Shown: one piece after another, positions 61,280 through 64,000 of the stretch
How positions within the stretch are numbered: the first letter of the stretch is position 1
Layout: the number at the start of each line of letters is the position of its first letter
Source: Saccharothrix sp. NRRL B-16348
GTDB taxonomy: Bacteria; Actinomycetota; Actinomycetes; Mycobacteriales; Pseudonocardiaceae
Assembly (NCBI RefSeq): GCF_001280085.1
Contig: NZ_LGED01000057.1
Span: 96,489 to 160,488, forward strand
Length of the DNA stretch: 64,000 bases
Direction of reading: 5' to 3'
Program-made: the position numbers and the translations under genes
The notes under the pieces: model-generated
Database searches by the model: none
What the model was told of the DNA's origin: nothing
Seen by the model: the letters and a program-made list of their open reading frames with translations, nothing else

Positions 61280-62563
61280 TCATCCGCCCAGGGTCTTCGA
61301 CAGGGCGGTGTTGGCGTCGGCCGTGGCCTGGTCCAGCGGCTTCGCGCCGGTCAGGTAGGCCGTCAGCATGTCCTTCAGCGGGTTCTGGCCCGCCTCGACC
61401 GCGGCCCACGACGGCGTGGTCGGGGTGACCTTGCCGTTCGGGGCGGACTCGGCCAGCGCCTTGCCGATCGGGGTGGTGGCCAGCTTCGACGTGTCGGTCG
61501 AGGTGCCGGGCACCGCGCCGCCCTCGGCCAGCATGCCCTGGTACTTCGCCGAGCTGAGCAGCTTCAGGTACTCCTTGGCCAGGTCGGCGTTCTTGCTGCC
61601 GGCCGGGATGGCGAGGTTCGAGCCGCCGAGGAACACCGGGGCCGTCTTGCCCGAGGTCTTCGACGGGATCGCGAACGCCGAGGTCTTCGACGCCAGGTCG
61701 GCGTTGGCCTTGACCGCGCCCGCGAGCTCCCACGGCAGGCCGATCATCATGCCGACCTTGCCCGTGGCGAACACCTCCATCTGCTGCGGGGTGGCCTCGT
61801 CCGCGTCCTTCGGCGCCTTGGTGCCGGAGGTGTCGACCAGCTTCTTGTAGAACTCCAGCCCGGCCTTCGCCTGCGGGGTGTCGAGCGCGCCCGCCCAGGC
61901 GGAGCCCTGCGACTTGGCCACGTCGCCGCCCTCGTCCCAGATGAACGACAGCAGCACGTACCACGACTGGCCGGGCAGGTAGAGGGGCTGGAAGTCCGGG
62001 TCGGCGGCGTTGGCCGCCTTCAGCTTCTCGATCGCGGCGACCCACTCGTCACGCGACTTCGGCGCGGCGGTGATGCCCGCGGCCTCGAACAGGTCGGTCC
62101 GGTAGATGACCGTCCGGTTGGCGGCGTAGAACGGCAGGCCGTACTTCTTGCCGTCCCAGGTCAGCGAGTCCTCGAGGCCGCCGAGCCACTGGTCGCCGTT
62201 GAGGCCGGCCATGTCCGCGCTGAGGTCGGTCAGCGTCTCCTCGGCCGCGAACTTCGCCGTCTGGGTGTTGCCCAGCTCGATGACGTCCGGCGGGTTGTTG
62301 CTGGTCAGCGCGGTGGTCAGCTTCTCCTGGATGCCGTTCCACTTCTGGATCTCGTACTTGACGGTCACGCCGGGGTGGGAGTCCTGGAACTCCTTGTGCA
62401 GCGCGTCGGTCAGGGTGGTCGACGCCGAGCCGTCCATCAACCACACCGTCAGCGTCTTGGGTTCTCCGGAGTTCCCGCTGCCGCCGTCGGAGCTCGTGCC
62501 ACATCCGGCCACGGCCACCGCGAGTGCGGCGGCACCTACGGCCAGTCCTCTCCAGCCCTTCAC
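61280..62563 (-). CDS. dasA: Chitobiose-type ABC substrate-binding lipoprotein, DasA-like
   Basis: A 427-residue family 1 binding protein. GTG 62563 is chosen because AAGGG precedes it by about 6 bases and a signal peptide then begins at once ([21 protein letters not shown], Cys near residue 21). [23 protein letters not shown] opens the mature domain; [23 protein letters not shown] is the family hinge region. A dre box stands about 50 bases upstream, and dasR is divergent. This order matches the chitobiose importer locus of streptomycetes. Confidence 0.88.
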   Translation of the reverse strand: MKGWRGLAVGAAALAVAVAGCGTSSDGGSGNSGEPKTLTVWLMDGSASTTLTDALHKEFQDSHPGVTVKYEIQKWNGIQEKLTTALTSNNPPDVIELGNTQTAKFAAEETLTDLSADMAGLNGDQWLGGLEDSLTWDGKKYGLPFYAANRTVIYRTDLFEAAGITAAPKSRDEWVAAIEKLKAANAADPDFQPLYLPGQSWYVLLSFIWDEGGDVAKSQGSAWAGALDTPQAKAGLEFYKKLVDTSGTKAPKDADEATPQQMEVFATGKVGMMIGLPWELAGAVKANADLASKTSAFAIPSKTSGKTAPVFLGGSNLAIPAGSKNADLAKEYLKLLSSAKYQGMLAEGGAVPGTSTDTSKLATTPIGKALAESAPNGKVTPTTPSWAAVEAGQNPLKDMLTAYLTGAKPLDQATADANTALSKTLGG

Positions 62564-62610
62564 GTTGTGCGCCCTTTCCCCATGCCCCGATCCCACGACC
62601 GGAACGCCAA

Positions 62611-62626
62611 AGTGGTGTAGACCAAT
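62611..62626. promoter_or_regulatory. DasR-responsive element between dasA and dasR
   Basis: AGTGGTGTAGACCAAT agrees with the dre consensus at 14 of 16 positions. It lies 48 bases upstream of dasA on the minus strand and could also affect the divergent dasR promoter. Confidence 0.8.
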
Positions 62627-62759
62627 GCGGCCTAGAGTGTGCCTCGCCACAGGGCATGTCAAGGCCGTTGCTGGACCGTTGCAAAGTCATCGGATCATTT
62701 TCTTGGCGCTTGTCGGGGGTTCGGGCGCACGATCCGACGAGGACAAGGCATCCTGTGTC

Positions 62760-62773
62760 TGGGAGCGCTGGCA
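62760..62773. promoter_or_regulatory. CebR-like LacI-family operator upstream of dasR
   Basis: TGGGAGCGCTGGCA differs at two positions from the CebR operator TGGGAGCGCTCCCA. It is 31 bases before the dasR start. The right half-site is imperfect, so support is moderate. Confidence 0.4.
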
Positions 62774-62804
62774 AGGTCGGCTGGCAAGGGGCGAGGAGGA
62801 AGGC

Positions 62805-63563
62805 ATGCTCGAGACGAGCCCTGCGACTGGCGTGGACGCCAGGACTCGCGCGCAGCGCGAGCCGAAGTACTGGGGACTCAAGCGGCATCTGCTCGACCTC
62901 CTGCGCGCGTTGCCGCCCGGATCGCCGATCCCGACGGAACGCTCGCTGGCGGCGGAGTTCGACGTGTCGCGCACGACGGTGCGGCAAGCGCTTGCCGAAC
63001 TGACCGTGGAGGGTCGGTTGCTGCGCGTGCAGGGCAAGGGCACGTTCGCCGCGGAACCGAAGGTGGCGCAACGGCTTCAACTGTCGTCGTACACAGAGGA
63101 CATGAAGGCCCAGGGCCGGCAGCCGTCGTCGCGGCTGATCGAGGCGTCGGAGATGGCCGCGGAGGCCGAACTGGCCAGGCTGCTCGGCGTGCGGGCGGGC
63201 GCGAAGGTGCTCCGGCTGCACCGGCTGCGACTGGCCGACGGCGAGCCGATGGCGATCGAGACCACGCACTTGGCGCTCGGCCGGTTCCGCGGTCTGCGCC
63301 GCTACCTCGCGCCGGGCGCGTCGCTGTACCAGGTGCTGCGGGAGCGGTTCGGGGTCGAGATGGGGCACGCGGAGGAGACGATCGAGACGGCGCTGGCGTC
63401 GCCGGAGGAGGCGGAGCTGCTGGGCGCCGACATCGGCCTGCCGATGCTGCTGCTGTCGCGGCACTCGTTCGACACGGAGGGCAACCCGGTGGAGTGGGTG
63501 CGCTCGGTGTACCGGGGTGACCGCTACAAGTTCGTGGCCACGCTCAACCGGCCGGCCGACTGA
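62805..63563 (+). CDS. dasR: GntR/HutC-family regulator DasR
   Basis: A 252-residue HutC-type regulator. The winged helix covers residues about 22-90 ([55 protein letters not shown]). The UTRA ligand domain runs from about 100, with [42 protein letters not shown] and [12 protein letters not shown] near the end. DasR senses GlcN-6-phosphate and controls chitin/GlcNAc use and, in streptomycetes, development and antibiotics. It is divergent from dasABC with a dre between them. ATG 62805 follows GAGGAGGA. Confidence 0.93.
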   Translation: MLETSPATGVDARTRAQREPKYWGLKRHLLDLLRALPPGSPIPTERSLAAEFDVSRTTVRQALAELTVEGRLLRVQGKGTFAAEPKVAQRLQLSSYTEDMKAQGRQPSSRLIEASEMAAEAELARLLGVRAGAKVLRLHRLRLADGEPMAIETTHLALGRFRGLRRYLAPGASLYQVLRERFGVEMGHAEETIETALASPEEAELLGADIGLPMLLLSRHSFDTEGNPVEWVRSVYRGDRYKFVATLNRPAD

Positions 63564-63576
63564 CAGCACAAGCTTT

Positions 63577-63813
63577 AAAAGCTGTCCTCGCCGGACGGGC
63601 AGATCAGCAGGATGAGTCCAACTGCCTGGTTCTGTGGCGGGTCCGTTGTTGGTGCGGGTTTCGTGTCATCCCACCGACCTCCCTCCGGGCTACCACACGT
63701 ATCAAGGGGGCAGCCAACAGTGGAAGCCGTGGGCAGAGGTGAACGGCCCCCTTGACACGCGCGGTAGGGCAAAGCCAGGTCGGCGGGATGACACGAAGCC
63801 CTCCCTTTGTGGG
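63577..63813. repeat. Dispersed inverted-repeat element, copy 2
   Basis: Near-identical to copy 1 at 13115. The shared flank (TCCTCGCCGGACGGGCAGAT...) occupies 63577-63658. The left palindrome arm is about 63659-63715 and the right about 63747-63805. The two copies differ mainly in the loop, and changes in the arms are few. It lies right after dasR, 14 bases past its stop, and may also terminate it. Confidence 0.85.
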
Positions 63814-63917
63814 GAGGAAGAGCAGTCGGCGGCCGCACCGCGCGTGTCGGGCCCGGCACCGCGCCCGACCGGCGACCCCCGAACCACTCCACTGGCGGGT
63901 TTTTCCTCAGAGCGAGG

Positions 63918-63985
63918 GTTCCGTGTCATCCCGCCGACCTGGCGCAGCCCTACCGCGCGTGTCAAGGGGGGCGTAGTTCACCTCT
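63918..63985. repeat. Half copy of the inverted-repeat element, running to near the window edge
   Basis: GTGTCATCCCGCCGACCTGG, then CGCGCGTGTCAAGGGGG: the complement of the right arm of copies 1 and 2. The window ends soon after, so a full third copy may continue beyond it. The 63814-63917 stretch between has no gene. Confidence 0.7.
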
Positions 63986-64000
63986 GCCTGACCAGTGCTT

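Noticed and set aside
63575..63892. Small minus-strand ORF ending ICPSGEDSF in the inverted-repeat element
   Set aside because: The matching copy at 13118 keeps only part of the frame and lacks the same stop. The resemblance follows from conserved DNA of the element.

Overview
The window is GC-rich, densely packed DNA with many GTG starts and 1-4 base stop/start overlaps. The order rlmB-cysS-HAD-PPOX-ispF-ispD-carD | lpqE-like-radA is the arrangement known around carD in mycobacteria and relatives. With DasR, MsiK and SARP-type genes also present, this points to a high-GC actinomycete, most likely of the Pseudonocardiales (Saccharothrix/Lentzea/Actinosynnema-like). The genus is inference; only the synteny and gene families are seen. 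No phage, integrase, transposase or CRISPR array is visible.

Layout. 1-3014: a malE(partial)-malF-malG-like sugar importer. 3058-3730: a VapBC-type pair. 3988-5088: an MsiK/MalK-type ATPase behind a LacI-type operator. 5268-7872: a Zur-box-preceded zinc ABC operon. 8026-8130: a 15-bp tandem repeat. 8199-12912: a membrane diguanylate cyclase, two tiny NRDM-ending ORFs, an MFS exporter and an AlgI-like MBOAT acyltransferase. 13402-18617: the carD/isp/cysS/rlmB housekeeping operon, divergent from lpqE-like and radA (18921-21180). 21224-25266: trehalose synthesis (otsA and an OtsB-GH15 fusion). 25422-26768: a ThrE-like exporter, then tRNA-Thr(UGU). 27558-34183: a small secreted protein, a vWA protein, an aldo/keto reductase, a two-component pair and an ADP-ribosylglycohydrolase-like protein. 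34387-37179: an AfsR/SARP regulator. 37619-38383: an SGNH hydrolase.

38573-45247 is a six-gene operon (ROK regulator, ABC binding protein, two permeases, GH4 phospho-glycosidase, BadF-type kinase) with a near-perfect operator at its head. Then come DUF3159, a second BadF-type kinase and a large subtilase. 50600-54492 is a non-phosphorylative L-fucose-type catabolic cluster. A FadR-type regulator and nagA are divergent from each other. 56946-62563 is a DasABC-NagZ-NagB-II operon, divergent from dasR at 62805. Three dre-like boxes link nagA, the das operon and the nagZ coding region to DasR. Three sugar ABC systems in the window lack their own ATPase, and the MsiK-like protein is the obvious shared candidate.

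The most unusual content is intergenic. A family of 22-bp-period tandem arrays occurs at 12985-13094, 46021-46256, 54499-54652 and 56780-56933. Internal units centre on GTGTCCTACGTTC, and each half-array ends in a distinct terminal unit containing TTCAACGCTC. At 46021-46256 two half-arrays face each other across a 9-base loop between convergent genes. At 54499 and 56780 two half-arrays face each other across 2.1 kb holding gntR and nagA, with 44 bp of exact inverted identity. A second family, an inverted-repeat element, is present at 13115-13362, 63577-63813 and as a half copy at 63918-63985.
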